Source: Omphiscola glabra
Lineage: Eukaryota; Mollusca; Gastropoda; Lymnaeidae
Length of the DNA: 64,000 nt
NCBI GenBank assembly: GCA_964017045.1
Contig: OZ024806.1
Coordinates: forward strand, 4,236,488 to 4,300,487
Reading direction: 5' to 3'
The translations under genes were made by a program, and so were the position numbers. A model generated the notes under the pieces. That model was not told the DNA's origin. It did not search any database and was given only the letters and a program-made list of their open reading frames with translations. Positions 11,001-22,048 of the stretch are shown in pieces (position 1 is the stretch's first letter; each line of letters starts with the position of its first letter).

Positions 11001-12803
11001 GATGGCCAAGACAAGGTTCACGTGTGGCATGTAGATGGCCAAGACAAGGTTCACGTGTGGCATGTAGATGGCCAGACAAGGTTCACGTGTGGCATGTAGA
11101 AGGCCAAGACAAGGTTCACGTGTGGCATGTAGATGGCCAAGACAAGGTTCACGTGTGGCATGTAGATGGCCAAGACAAGGTTCACGTGTGGCATGTAGAT
11201 GGCCAAGACAAGGTTCACGTGTGGCATGTAGATGGCCAAGACAAGGTTCACGTGTGGCATGTAGATGGCCAAGACAAGGTTCACGTGTGGCATGTAGATG
11301 GCCAAGACAAGGTTCACGTGTGGCATGTAGATGGCCAAGACAAGGTTCACGTGTGGCATGTAGATGGCCAAGACAAGGTTCACGTGTGGCATGTAGATGG
11401 CCAAGACAAGGTTCACGTGTGGCATGTAGATGGCCAAGACAAGGTTCACGTGTGGCATGTAGATGGCCAAGACAAGGTTCACGTGTGGCATGTAGATGGC
11501 CAAGACAAGGTTCACGTGTGGCATGTAGATGGCCAAGACAAGGTTCACGTGTGGCATGTAGATGGCCAAGACAAGGTTCACGTGTGGCATGTAGATGGCC
11601 AAGACAAGGTTCACGTGTGGCATGTAGATGGCCAAGACAAGGTTTACGTGTGGCATGTAGATGGCCAAGACAAGATTCACGTGTGGCATGTAGATGGCCA
11701 AGACAAGGTTCACGTGTGGCATGTAGATGGCCAAGACAAGGTTCACGTGTGGCATGTAGATGGCCAAGACAAGGTTCACGTGTGACATGTAGATGGCCAA
11801 GACAAGATTCACGTGTGGCATGTAGATGGCCAAGACAAGGTTCACGTGTGGCATGTAGATGGCCAAGACAAAGTTCACGTGTGGCATGTAGATGGCAAAG
11901 ACAAGGTTCACGTGTGGCATGTAGATGGCCAAGACAAGGTTCACGTGGGGCATGTAGATGGCCAAGACAAGGTTCACGTGTGGCATGTAGATTGCCAAGA
12001 CAAGGTTCACGTGTTGCATGTAGATGGCCGAGACAAGGTTCACGTGTGGCATGTAGATGGCCAAGACAAGGTTCAAGTGTGGCATTTAGATGGCCAAGAC
12101 AAGGTTCACGTGTGGCATGTAGATGGCCAAGACAAGGTTCACGTGTGGCATGTAGATGGCAAAGACAAGGTTCACATGTGGCATGTAGATGGCAAAGACA
12201 AGGTTCACATGTGGCATGTAGATTGCCAAGACAAGGTTCACGTGTGGCATGTAGATGGCCAAGACAATGTTCACGTGTGGCATGTAGATGGCCAAGACAA
12301 GGTTCACGTGTGGCATGTAGATGGCCAAGACAAGGTTCAAGTGTGGCATGTAGATGGCCAAGACAAGGTTCACGTGTGGCATGTAGATGGCAAAGACAAG
12401 GTTCACGTGTGGCATGTAGATGGCCAAGACAAGGTTCACGTGTGGCATGTAGATGGCCAAGACAAGGTTCAAGTGTGGCATGTAGATGGCCAAGACAAGG
12501 TTCACGTGTGGCATGTAGATGGCAAAGACAAGGTTAACGTGTGGCATGTAGATGGCCAAGACAAGGTTCACGTGGGGCATGTAGTTGACCAAGACAAGGT
12601 TCACGTGTGGCATGTAGATGGCCAAGACAAGGTTCACGTGCACATGTAGATGGCCACACGATAAGGTTCACGTTTGGCATGTAGATCGCCAAGACAAGGT
12701 TAATGTGTGGCATGTAGATGGCCAAGACAAGGTTAATGTGTGGCATGTAGATGGCCAAGACAAGGTTAATGTGTGGCTTGTAGATGGCCAAGACAAGGTT
12801 CAG
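5077..12803. repeat. 33-bp tandem array, about 234 units
   Basis: The unit is GATGGCCAAGACAAGGTTCA followed by CGTGTGGCATGTA. It repeats without interruption for 7.7 kb. Each standard unit holds two 6-bp palindromes, TGGCCA and CACGTG (the canonical E-box). Units differ mostly by single substitutions (CACTTG for CACGTG, GGCAAAG, AAGATTC). I see only three clean single-base indels, near 7238, 9972 and 11073, before the array decays after 12640. Because 33 is divisible by 3 and four of the six frames of the unit lack stops, the array gives very long ORFs on both strands, up to 1888 codons. They have no start context, no non-repeat domain and no splice structure, so I annotate a satellite and not a protein. 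Confidence 0.97.
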
Positions 12804-12829
12804 TGGGGACATCTACATCACTAAGAGAA

Positions 12830-13295
12830 GTTCACAAAACATGGCAACAACTTTTGAGTTAAGTTTGTATTTGTCAATAAATGGTTGTACAAGATTAAGT
12901 GTAGTCTAGAAAAGAAAAATCTGGACAGTTAAAACGACGTATCGGCTACACGCCCTCTTAAGCACACGACAAACAACATATGCTTGAACTTAAAACAATA
13001 GAAATTAAAGCGTATGTTTTCAAAAATCTCAATAATGTCCATGTTGTTCATTTTTTGGAACAGGAAACGCTCTAAGTTAAACCCAGAAACGGAAACGGAA
13101 ATGTGCAGCCTACATCATTCTACTGTGAGCATTGTCGATGTATTATTAACGTCAGCTTGTTAACAACAAAGAGAAAGGAAGAAAGGGATGGAAATCAAGG
13201 ATCACTGGTCGGAAATGTTTGATTTATTCCATTTTATGGTGCTATGGTGTCAAAATGTGAACTATTTTCTTTTAATTCTTTACTCACTCTGCTGT
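12830..13295. other. non-coding spacer
   Basis: AT-rich unique sequence between two tandem arrays. No coding, RNA or transposon signature is seen. Confidence 0.5.
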
Positions 13296-13842
13296 ATTAG
13301 TGCAAGACATTAATGCAAGAAATTAGTGCAAGACATTAATGCAAGACATTAGTGCAAGACATTAGTGCAAGACATTAGTGCAAGACATTAGTGCAAGACA
13401 GTAGTGCAAGACAGTAGTGCAAGACAGTAGTGCAAGACAGTAGTGCAAGACATTAGTGCAAGACATTAGTGCAAGACAGTAGTGCAAGGCATTAGTGCAA
13501 GGCATTAGTGCAAGACACTAGTGCAAGACATTAGTGCAAGACATTAGTGCAAGACAGTAGTTCAAGAAATTAGTGCAAGACATTAGTGCAAGACATTAGT
13601 GCAAGACATTAGTGCAAGACATTAGTGCAAGACATTAGTGCAAGACATTAGTGCAAGACATTAGTGCAAGACAGTAGTGCAAGACAGTAGTTCAAGACAG
13701 TAGTGCAAGACAGTAGTGCAAGACATTAGTGCAAGACATTTGTGCAAGACAGTAGTGCAAGGCATTAGTGCAAGGCATTAGTGCAAGACAGTAGTGCAAG
13801 ACATTAGTGCAAGACATTAGTGCAAGACAGTAGTTCAAGACA
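13296..13842. repeat. 13-bp minisatellite, about 42 units
   Basis: Tandem ATTAGTGCAAGAC units. Two main variants, CATTAG and CAGTAG, occur in blocks, and a short series of variants (CAGTAG, GGCATTAG, GGCATTAG) appears twice, near 13475-13510 and 13750-13785. This suggests that multi-unit blocks were duplicated. Confidence 0.95.
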
Positions 13843-13854
13843 TGGGTTCAGATC

Positions 13855-14181
13855 GTGGATGGCATATTTTGTCTAATATACCGAAGATGTTCCCTGGACT
13901 TATCAGATAGCCTTCATCCCGCCTCACCTATATCAGAGTAGCGGCATCCCCGATAAACAAATCACATAGATCAATTTATGACGAATACATTGGAGTGCCC
14001 TCCTTGATGTGAAAGCTCCTTTGAGGGGCGCCAAAGTGTTTATGTTCCAGTACGCAGGGGTGAGGCCCGCGAAGGCTTCTTGATCATGCCTTAGTTCCAA
14101 CTTGACCGGGGGGGGGGGGTCGGCTCGAAGGCGACGGTGAACAAGAAGGTCACAGATATTTTCATCACCGTCTAAAGACAA
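13855..14181 (-). mobile_element. Penelope-like element relic, GIY-YIG endonuclease region
   Basis: The minus strand reads a linker (LELRHDQEAFAGLTPAYW) and then KLIYVICLSGMPLL. After a frameshift near 13933 it continues YIGEAG, a stop, RLSDKSREHLR. The pair IYVI...YIGE(T)GRRL.D..REHLR is the hallmark of the GIY-YIG endonuclease fused to Penelope-like reverse transcriptases. The frameshift and stop show that the copy is dead. The upstream reverse transcriptase is not present in the next 150 bases, which turn AT-rich. Confidence 0.6.
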
Positions 14182-14340
14182 TACATGGAGGGGATGATAC
14201 TATATTATCTGTTGTTTAATTCTAATATTAATGTTAAATTGTGGAACATTTTCTTTGTGTGGCTTTCTTATTTTCTACTACGTTTGTATTTCTGTCGTTC
14301 TAGATACTGATACCTAGTCCAATTTTCTTCCTACAAATTC

Positions 14341-14745
14341 TGAGAAAGCTGCTCCTAGGCAACCGTTTCGTCCCAGCTATCTCGCAAATTAGTTGCGGGG
14401 TGGAAACCCACTGTAGAATCCCTCTTAGAGGGCGTCCGATGCTTCCCCGGGACGGGTGGGGGGAGATATTAGGACGTTAATTTACCGTCCCGGCCCCTAG
14501 GAGAGTGGACCGCGGACGCTTGAAACACAGCGTCTTCGGTCGACCAGATGTCTCCGGGCGGGGAGGGTCTCCGTCGGCGAACCCGATCGAGCGGTTGCGG
14601 GCGGGGACGCTCCACGTCCGGGGAGGTCTCTGACGCCCTTCCGCACGGCCTGCCGCCGGGGCGGCTGGCAGGTGCGGGTGGGCGCCGGGGAGAGCATTAG
14701 GAGCGTAAGCTCGACGGCCCGCTGACGCCATTTCCTAATGAGATA
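14341..14745. mobile_element. GC-rich insertion flanked by a 12-bp direct repeat
   Basis: A block of about 405 bases far richer in GC than its surroundings is bordered by TCCTACAAATTC at 14329-14340 and again at 14746-14757. A 12-bp flanking duplication fits retroposition. Open minus-strand frames here (Arg/Pro/Ala-rich) follow the base composition and are not taken as genes. On the minus strand the block ends GGGACGAAACGGTTGCC, a motif type seen near ends of some retroelements. The family is not identified. Confidence 0.5.
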
Positions 14746-14759
14746 TCCTACAAATTCAG

Positions 14760-15290
14760 GGGTTGGAGAGGGGAACCCCCCCTCCCCCCGCAACCTATTG
14801 ACGTCCTTGGCTTACATCTCATTAAATATTCATTATAGGCTTGTGAAGTCTGCCCCCACTGACAGCACTTGATCCAGAATTGTATAACTCCAATGAAGGA
14901 TAAAACTACTTCAATGTTTATACATTATTAGTATCAAATAATTGATAATGATTCGCATTTCTTTACAAAGAATTAAAAAAAAAACAATAACATTATTATT
15001 TCATAATTTAAAATAGCTCTATCTGGAAAGTAGATAAAATATAACGGATTTTTTCATTGTAAAATTTGGCGTCCTGTTCCATTTTCAAAAAATTACAATC
15101 TATGTCATGGTAATTTCACTTTACTTGTCAATCTATTTATATCTATGACAGATTACCATGTACTGACGTCATCTTCGCTGAGCTCATCGACGCTCCCTTA
15201 TATCAAATAATGTGCGCATTAAAAAAAATATGTTTAAATTCTAAATGAGGTAAAAAAAAAAAATTAGTGTCAAGAGTGCTCGCCGGGGGC
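14760..15290. other. non-coding spacer
   Basis: After a short G/C-run stretch (14765-14795) the sequence becomes AT-rich with poly-A runs. No feature is supported. Confidence 0.45.
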
Positions 15291-15314
15291 GGCTCTACAA
15301 TCAAGCGAAGTAAG

Positions 15315-15360
15315 GGGGTCACCTGTGGTACACACCACAGGGGAACCCAATGCTGACCCC
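15315..15360 (+). other. nested stem-loop (GGGGTCA/TGACCCC over CCTGTGGT/ACCACAGG)
   Basis: GGGGTCA (15315-15321) pairs perfectly with TGACCCC (15354-15360). Stacked directly on it, CCTGTGGT (15322-15329) pairs with ACCACAGG (15334-15341) around an ACAC loop, leaving a 12-base bulge on the 3' side. The block lies in a GC-rich patch within AT-rich DNA. It could be a fragment of a structured RNA or of a retroelement UTR; I do not recognise a family. Confidence 0.45.
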
Positions 15361-15379
15361 GCGAGTGGACAGTACTGAC

Positions 15380-17200
15380 CTCTGATTAAAAGTCATTCAA
15401 AAAGAATTATAAAAAATTTGCAATTTTAAGAGAAAAAATATTACAATCCATGAACCCGCAGTCTAGACGATTAAGTCTGCACATTCTTAAGAAGGTCCAC
15501 ACCTCTGTTCGAAATGTTGACATGTAGCCATGCCGCTGATTGTGTTTCGTCACGTGGTGCATTAATTACATAAACTCACTAATCACGGAGGCTGTGGGTA
15601 ACATTACCAGGTGGAAACTAAGCCCAATACAAGGAGATATTTTTCCGGGTTTACCCCCAAAGCTGTATGCTATATTTTATGATTCATTGTCAACGGGGTT
15701 TGTCCATTCTAACACCGGCTAAATTCACACCGAAAAACTTAATGTTACTATTTTTAGAAAAGGTTTTCGTAAAACAAAGCTGCCCGCCAACAAAGTATTC
15801 CAGCAGTAAAAATATGTGTGTAAAATCTTTCGAAAATTAAAGTTGTAACATACTTTCCGTATAATTTCAGACCCATTATGCTGATTTACATAAACGTAGA
15901 AGAATCTAACAGCTGTTGAGAGATTGGCCAAACGGAATACCAAGATGTTTTTATTAACATATTTCCATTATTTAATGAAATTGACCATAATGAACATCAG
16001 GATATTCTATTAATAGATGCCCGCCATTGAAATGACACTCCCTATCATACGATTTCTCCCGCCGTACCAGGCATGGCTGCGCATTGTCTTAGTCATCAGG
16101 CGTCACTGAGTCATTATTTTGTCAGTTAGTAACCCCACCCCCCCACCCCCCCAACCTCACTGAGCATGTTTATCGAACTTATATCCGCGAATAAAGGAGT
16201 GAAGTGGTGCAACCTTCAACTCAAACGAATTAATTTGTCATATACTACATATACTAAGTGCAAGAATATAATGTCCTTTATATTCAACTCCAAGTTTATG
16301 ACCAGGTCTTTTTACGATAGTGGATATAAACGGGAAAAGCCAATCCATGTAAGAAAAATGTCGTCATAAGGGGGAATACTTTTCTATGAAACTTGCTTTG
16401 AGGGAAAAAAAGACTAATTTAAAAATGTTACAATTTAAAGAAATACATTTTTCACACGTTTTACGAGCATTATCAAAACAAAATTCATTTATTCAATAAA
16501 GCCAGCCGATTTTCAGTGTCTGGAGAAGTTTTTAGGACATAGTTCAGAACAAACTATGACGCATATTATTAAACATAAGGTTTATCGGTATTCTATTTGT
16601 ATAATATATTTCAGTTTTCCAAGAAACACATTCTTTTATTCATCTATTTATAGATAAATGCGAATGATGAAAATGTGTAAACAAATTATGTATGTCTTCT
16701 TCGCACCGACAGACAAACAAAATATAATAAAAAATTATGTCCCAAAAGGGCAATTTTGTTTAATTTTTTATGCTTGGAGCAGTAAGTTATTTTACAGCTC
16801 TGGAAAATAGACTCAGCTCCAGAGCTACGAGCTCCGCTTCACAACCTTGTTTGTATGACATGAGGATATTAATATGTCATTTGTTTTGTATTTTGTCAAT
16901 CAGATACTCCGGATAAAGACAGTTTGATTGTTAATCATAGAGGAAATAGACATTTAAATAATTCAAACTATTATTTTACTGTTTTTTTGTGTGAACATTT
17001 CTTTTATGTAATAATGGTATTAAGATGTGTCTTCATTTCAGAGCAATTTGTTTTGGAGGGTTTCATTTCTTTATTTTTTTATTTGCTATTTTATGAACCT
17101 AAACTATAAATAGATTTTAATAATTACGTCTCAATGCCATGATTAAGGAATGAATGAAAGAATAAGGAAATGAGAAGTTAATCTTTTCAGAATTACAGAG
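15380..17200. other. intergenic, no recognised feature
   Basis: AT-rich sequence. The short ORFs here (60-72 codons) have no recognisable domain, signal or splice context. A C-run interrupts at 16135-16160. Confidence 0.45.
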
Positions 17201-17204
17201 GACA

Positions 17205-17625
17205 CACAGTGTCGTGTTAGAGACAGGGATAGACAACGTCCTGTTTCAGACTGTGTCAAGGGACAGACAGTGTCCAGTTAGAGGCAGGGGATAGACAACA
17301 TCCTGTTACAGACAGTGTCAATGGAAAGACAGTGTCCCGTTAGGGAAAGAGGACAGAAAGTGTCCTGCTAGAGACAGTGTCGGAAGTAAAAGTGTCAAAT
17401 AAAAACAAAGTTTCAAATATTGTCTTAAAGGATAGACACAAAGTAATAGCCTCTTCTCAAAAATTTAATTTTTCTTATTTTACAGGTTGTTCCAAATTAA
17501 GAACATCATTTAACCACAACACCTTAGATGTTTCACCATTTGACCACAACACACAGGATGTAACACCATTGGACAAAAACACACAAGATGTAACATTATT
17601 TGACCACAACACACTGAATGGACAT
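17205..17625. repeat. two small degenerate tandem repeats
   Basis: From 17205 to 17385 motifs such as GACAGTGTCCTGTTAGAGAC recur four times at roughly 50-60 base spacing. From 17510 to 17620 a unit of about 30 bases (GACCACAACACACAGGATGT type) occurs four times. Confidence 0.65.
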
Positions 17626-17700
17626 GTTGAACTTTTCAGATTTACAAATCTAAGTTTGGGAAGGAATCATATGCAAAAAAAGCGCGCACACAAACAATAT

Positions 17701-20180
17701 CAGATTATATTATATTATGTTAGTATAGGGGTCATGTATTCAGATTATATTATATTATGTTAGTATAGGGTCATGTATTCAGATTATATTATATTATGTT
17801 AGTATAGGGTCATGAATTCAGATTATATTATATTATGTTAGTATAGGGTCATGTATTCAGATTATATTATATTATGTTAGTATAGGGTCATGAATTCAGA
17901 TTATATTATATTATGTTAGTATAGGGTCATGTATTCAGATTATATTATATTATGTTAGTATAGGGTCATGAATTCAGATTATATTATATTATGTTAGTAT
18001 AGGGGTCATGTATTCAGATTATATTATATTATGTTAGTATATGGGTCATGTATTCAGATTATATTATATTATGTTAGTATAGGGTCATGAATTCAGATTA
18101 TATTATATTATGTTAGTATAGGGGTCATGTATTCAGATTATATTATATTATGTTATTATAGGGGTCATGTATTCAGATTATATTATATTATGTTAGTATA
18201 GGGTCATGTATTCAGATTATATTATATTATGTTAGTATAGGGGTCATGTATTCAGATTATATTATATTATGTTAGTATAGGGTCATGTATTCAGATTATA
18301 TTATATTATGTTAGTATAGGGGTCATGTATTCAGATTATATTATATTATGTTAGTATAGGGTCATGTATTCAGATTATATTATATTATGTTAGTATAGGG
18401 GTCATGTATTCAGATTATATTATATTATGTTAGTATAGGGGTCATGTATTTATATTATATTATATTATGTTAGTATAGGGGTCATGTATTCAGATTATAT
18501 TATGTTAGTATAGGGTCATGTATTCAGATTATATTATATTATGTTAGTATAGGGGTCATGTATTCAGATTATATTATATTATGTTAGTATAGGGTCATGT
18601 ATTCAGATTATATTATATTATGTTAGTATAGGGGTCATGTATTCAGATTATATTATATTATGTTAGTATAGGGTCATGTATTCAGATTATATTATATTAT
18701 GTTAGTATAGGGGTCATGTATTCAGATTATATTATATTATGTTAGTATAGGGGTAATGTATTTATATTATATTATATTATGTTAGTATAGGGGTCATGTA
18801 TTCAGATTATATTATATTATGTTAGTATAGGGGTCATGTATTTATATTATATTATATTATGTTAGTATAGGGGTCATGTATTCAGATTATATTATGTTAG
18901 TATAGGGGTCATGTATTCAGATTATATTATATTATGTTAGTATAGGGGTCATGTATTCAGATTATATTATATTATGTTAGTATAGGGGTCATGTATTCAG
19001 ATTATATTATATTATGTTAGTATAGGGTCATGAATTCAGATTATATTATATTATGTTATTATAGGGTCATGTATTCAGATTATATTATATTATGTTAGTA
19101 TAGAGGTCATGTATTCAGATTATATTATATTATGTTAGTATAGGGGTCATGTATTCAGATTATATTATATTATGTTAGTATAGGGGTCATGTATTCAGAT
19201 TATGTTATATTATGTTAGTATAGGGGTCATGTATTCAGACTATATTATATTATGTTAGTGTAGGGGTCACGTATTCAGATTATATTATATTATGTTAGTA
19301 TAGGGGTCATGTATTCAGATTATATTATATTATCTTAGTATAGTGTCATGTATTCAGATTATATTATATTATGTTAGTATAGGGGTCATGTATTCAGATT
19401 ATATTATATTATGTTATTATAGGGGACATGTATTCAGATTATATTATGTTAGTATAGGGGTCTTGTATTCAGATTATATTATATTATGTTAGTATAGGGG
19501 TCATGTATTTAGATTATATTATATTATGTTAGTATAGGGTCATGTATTCAGATTATATTATATTATGTTAGTATAGGGGTCATGTATTCAGATTATATTA
19601 TATTATGCTAGTATAGTGGTCATGTATTCAGACTATATTATATTATGTTAGTATAGGGTCATGTATTCAGATTATATTATATTATGTTAGTATAGGGGTC
19701 ATGTATTCAGATTATATTATATTATGTTAGTATAAGGGTCATGTATTCAGATTATATTATATTATCCTAGTATAGGGGTCATGTATTCAGATTATATTAT
19801 ATTATGTTAGTATAGGGGTCATGTATTCAGATTATATTATATTATTTTAATATAGGGCTCATGTATTCAGACTATATTATATTATGTTAGTATAGGGTCA
19901 TGTATTCAGATTATATTATATTATGTTAGTATAGGGGTCATGTATTCAGATTATATTATATTATGTTAGTATAGGGGTCATGTATTCAGATTATATTATA
20001 TTATTTTAATATAGGGCTCATGTATTCAGACTATATTATATTATGTTAGTATAGGGTCATGTATTCAGATTATATTATATTATGTTAGTATAGGGGTCAT
20101 GTATTCAGATTATAATATATTATGTTAGTATAGGGGTCATGTATTCAGATTATATTATAGTATGTTAGTATAGGGGTCAC
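17701..20180. repeat. 39/40-bp tandem array, about 62 units
   Basis: The unit is CAGATTATATTATATTATGT plus TAGTATAGGGGTCATGTATT. Units come in two lengths because the G-run is three or four bases; a few units lose an 8-bp ATTATATT step (for example near 18495, 18890 and 19440). The array ends about 360 bases upstream of the TATA box of the secreted-protein gene. Confidence 0.95.
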
Positions 20181-20520
20181 TCTTATAGACTCACATATTG
20201 TTAATGAAAATTATTTATTAAAGGTGGTCTAGACATTCTTTACAATTAAAAATTGGTACCGGCTAAGCTGAAACACTAAAGCACCTAAACATAACAAGGA
20301 CACTGTTGACCAGGTTTTGTGGTTTCTATCAAGTGATTTTGCTTTAGACAAATATTACATTTAACATTATTGTTTTTCTTTCCCATTAACGATGCGCAGT
20401 GAATGCTTCAATTGATTCATAGCGTAAGTAAAGAGAGTCGTGGTTTCTGTAGATTCCTGGTGTATGGAAGCCACTTTGTTGTACCGTAGAAAGACGGCTC
20501 ACTCTACCATCGGACGTATA
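20181..20520. other. upstream region of the secreted-protein gene
   Basis: Unique AT-rich sequence between the 40-bp array and the TATA run. No specific element was identified apart from the run of TA dinucleotides beginning at about 20520. Confidence 0.4.
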
Positions 20521-20541
20521 TAGTATATACATATATATATA

Positions 20542-20548
20542 TATAAAG
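20542..20548 (+). promoter_or_regulatory. TATA box of the secreted-protein gene
   Basis: TATAAAG follows a run of TA dinucleotides, 74 bases before the ATG at 20622. Initiation about 30 bases downstream would give a 5' UTR of about 50 bases. Position and match are good; function is inferred. Confidence 0.45.
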
Positions 20549-20621
20549 ATATTTTTGTTTTTGTCTTTACTTTTTAACCATTCCAACCCTCAGACGTTGA
20601 GCTACAATTAAAAATTTAAAA

Positions 20622-21558
20622 ATGTCGTTTTGGGTAACTGCCCTTTCTGTTTTGTTGATCGTATGTCTTGGAGAATTCTCGACTTTAGGTGAAGACTTGC
20701 CAGCAGATGATGATACTTTTATCAAGGAAGTGGAGACAGAGATTGATGATTCAGTCGAAACAATAAAGGAAGTAAGTATTTTATATTTAAAAAAATAAAT
20801 ACATATTTAATTGTTAAAACTGTTACACATGGAGACGATCGAGCAACTTCTAGCCAAGTGCTCAACGCTGGCGACTGGCGTGACTGGGGTCCTCCCAGAC
20901 AACCATGTCGAGAGTGTGATTTACGGGACTGCCCACCAGATGAGGCAGGCCTTTACCATTCTTGGCGGGGCCATTAAAGAGCAATAGCTCGGTCGTTTTG
21001 ATCGAATGTAATCATATATAATTGTTAAATCTTGAGTCTTGTTGGTAAAGAATATATATATGTATATTTATATTAGTTTTTCCAAGGTGCCAAACGCGAT
21101 GTCGGAGACAGAGTCCGAAGATCTTGGTGGGATAGAAATAAAGACTGGATAATTCCAGTGGCAACTGCAGCTCTTCAAGCTTTTGCAAGAGATGAGTCCT
21201 CTTCGGCATCTGCTGAGGAAAAGGTTAAAAAAAAAGAGGGATAAACAAATTTTTTCAAAAAGAGAAAATGTAAAATATGTAACAATACTTTTTTAACCTG
21301 TGACATTAGTTCACCTACAAGTAGACGATAATGAACAAGGACTTTTAAACAACTAGCAAATGCTTAATTTTTAAATGTTTTTTTTCCGCATTAAAATTAA
21401 AGCTGTAAATATGACGTGTTAAATATATTATCTTTCGTTTTAATTTTGAATGACACAAATTCAGGATACAGGAGAAGACAATCAACGAAGCCATTGATTT
21501 TCTTCAGACTATCTCCAAAACGGCAGAAGAAGCTTACAAGGCTAAGCAAAATGAATAG
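20622..21558 (+). CDS. small secreted helical protein, three exons (about 127 residues)
   Basis: Exon 1 (20622-20771, 50 codons) begins MSFWVTALSVLLIVCLGEF, a clear signal peptide, then an acidic stretch, and ends at a perfect GTAAGT donor. Exon 2 (21077-21223, 49 codons) follows a TATTAG acceptor and holds GAKRD, RVRRSWWDRNKDW and a hydrophobic run, IIPVATAALQAF. Exon 3 (21472-21558, 28 codons plus TAG) follows a GATACAG acceptor and is a charged helix (TINEAIDFLQ...TAEEAYKAK). All three exons are in phase 0. The product has no cysteine after the signal peptide, a basic Trp-rich centre and amphipathic helices. KR and RRS could be prohormone-cleavage sites, so a peptide precursor, host-defence peptide or lipid-binding secreted protein is possible. 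I recognise no family. The exon 2 donor (GTTAAA) is weak, so that boundary is the least certain. Confidence 0.65.
20829..20987 (+). other. GC-rich 52-codon mini-ORF inside intron 1
   Basis: An ORF from ATG to TAG reads METIEQLLAKCSTL, then ATGVTGVLPDNHVES, then HQMRQAFTILGGAIKEQ. It has balanced, coding-like composition and is much richer in GC than the intron around it, which suggests a fragment of an inserted transposon ORF. It has no splice signals linking it to the host gene. The family is not recognised. Confidence 0.4.
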
Positions 21559-21887
21559 CCGGAAACGCCATAAAAAAGACGCCCCACTTTAAAAAAAAAA
21601 ATTAGAATTTTGTTTTGCTCATCGGATGTTTTTTTTTTAACTAAAAAAAAATCATTAAAATTATACTGCAGCAATAGAAAATGTGTTAAATAAGTTGAAA
21701 TAATACCTTATCACACATAGGTCACGTCTAACTGTGTGTTTACCTGTTTGTATCAATGCAACGATCTAAAACATATGTGACATACATATCCTTCACAATA
21801 CAGAACACACATACAAGCCCGCCTTGAACTTAAAAGTAAATATTTCTTTCGGCCAGAGCGACTAATACTTGTTTTTGTAGCTCTATT

Positions 21888-21893
21888 AATAAA
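21888..21893 (+). terminator. poly(A) signal candidate
   Basis: AATAAA lies 330 bases after the stop codon of the secreted-protein gene. It is the best-placed hexamer on this strand before the MITE at 22049. Use is inferred. Confidence 0.35.
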
Positions 21894-22048
21894 GTTGAAA
21901 TATAGACCATAGATTGAGCTAGAACAATCAGTCTAATGAGAGAAAGATTGTTTTTAAGTGTCGTTGTTTTAAAATAGGATTTTTTTCAGAAACAATCATT
22001 AAAAGTGTGTTTTTTCTCCTTAAAACTTGGTTTTTGCTCAACAAAGAT

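Noticed and set aside
14477..14793. Arg/Pro-rich minus-strand ORFs in the GC-rich block
   Set aside because: Long open frames are expected in very GC-rich DNA, and no domain or start context is seen.
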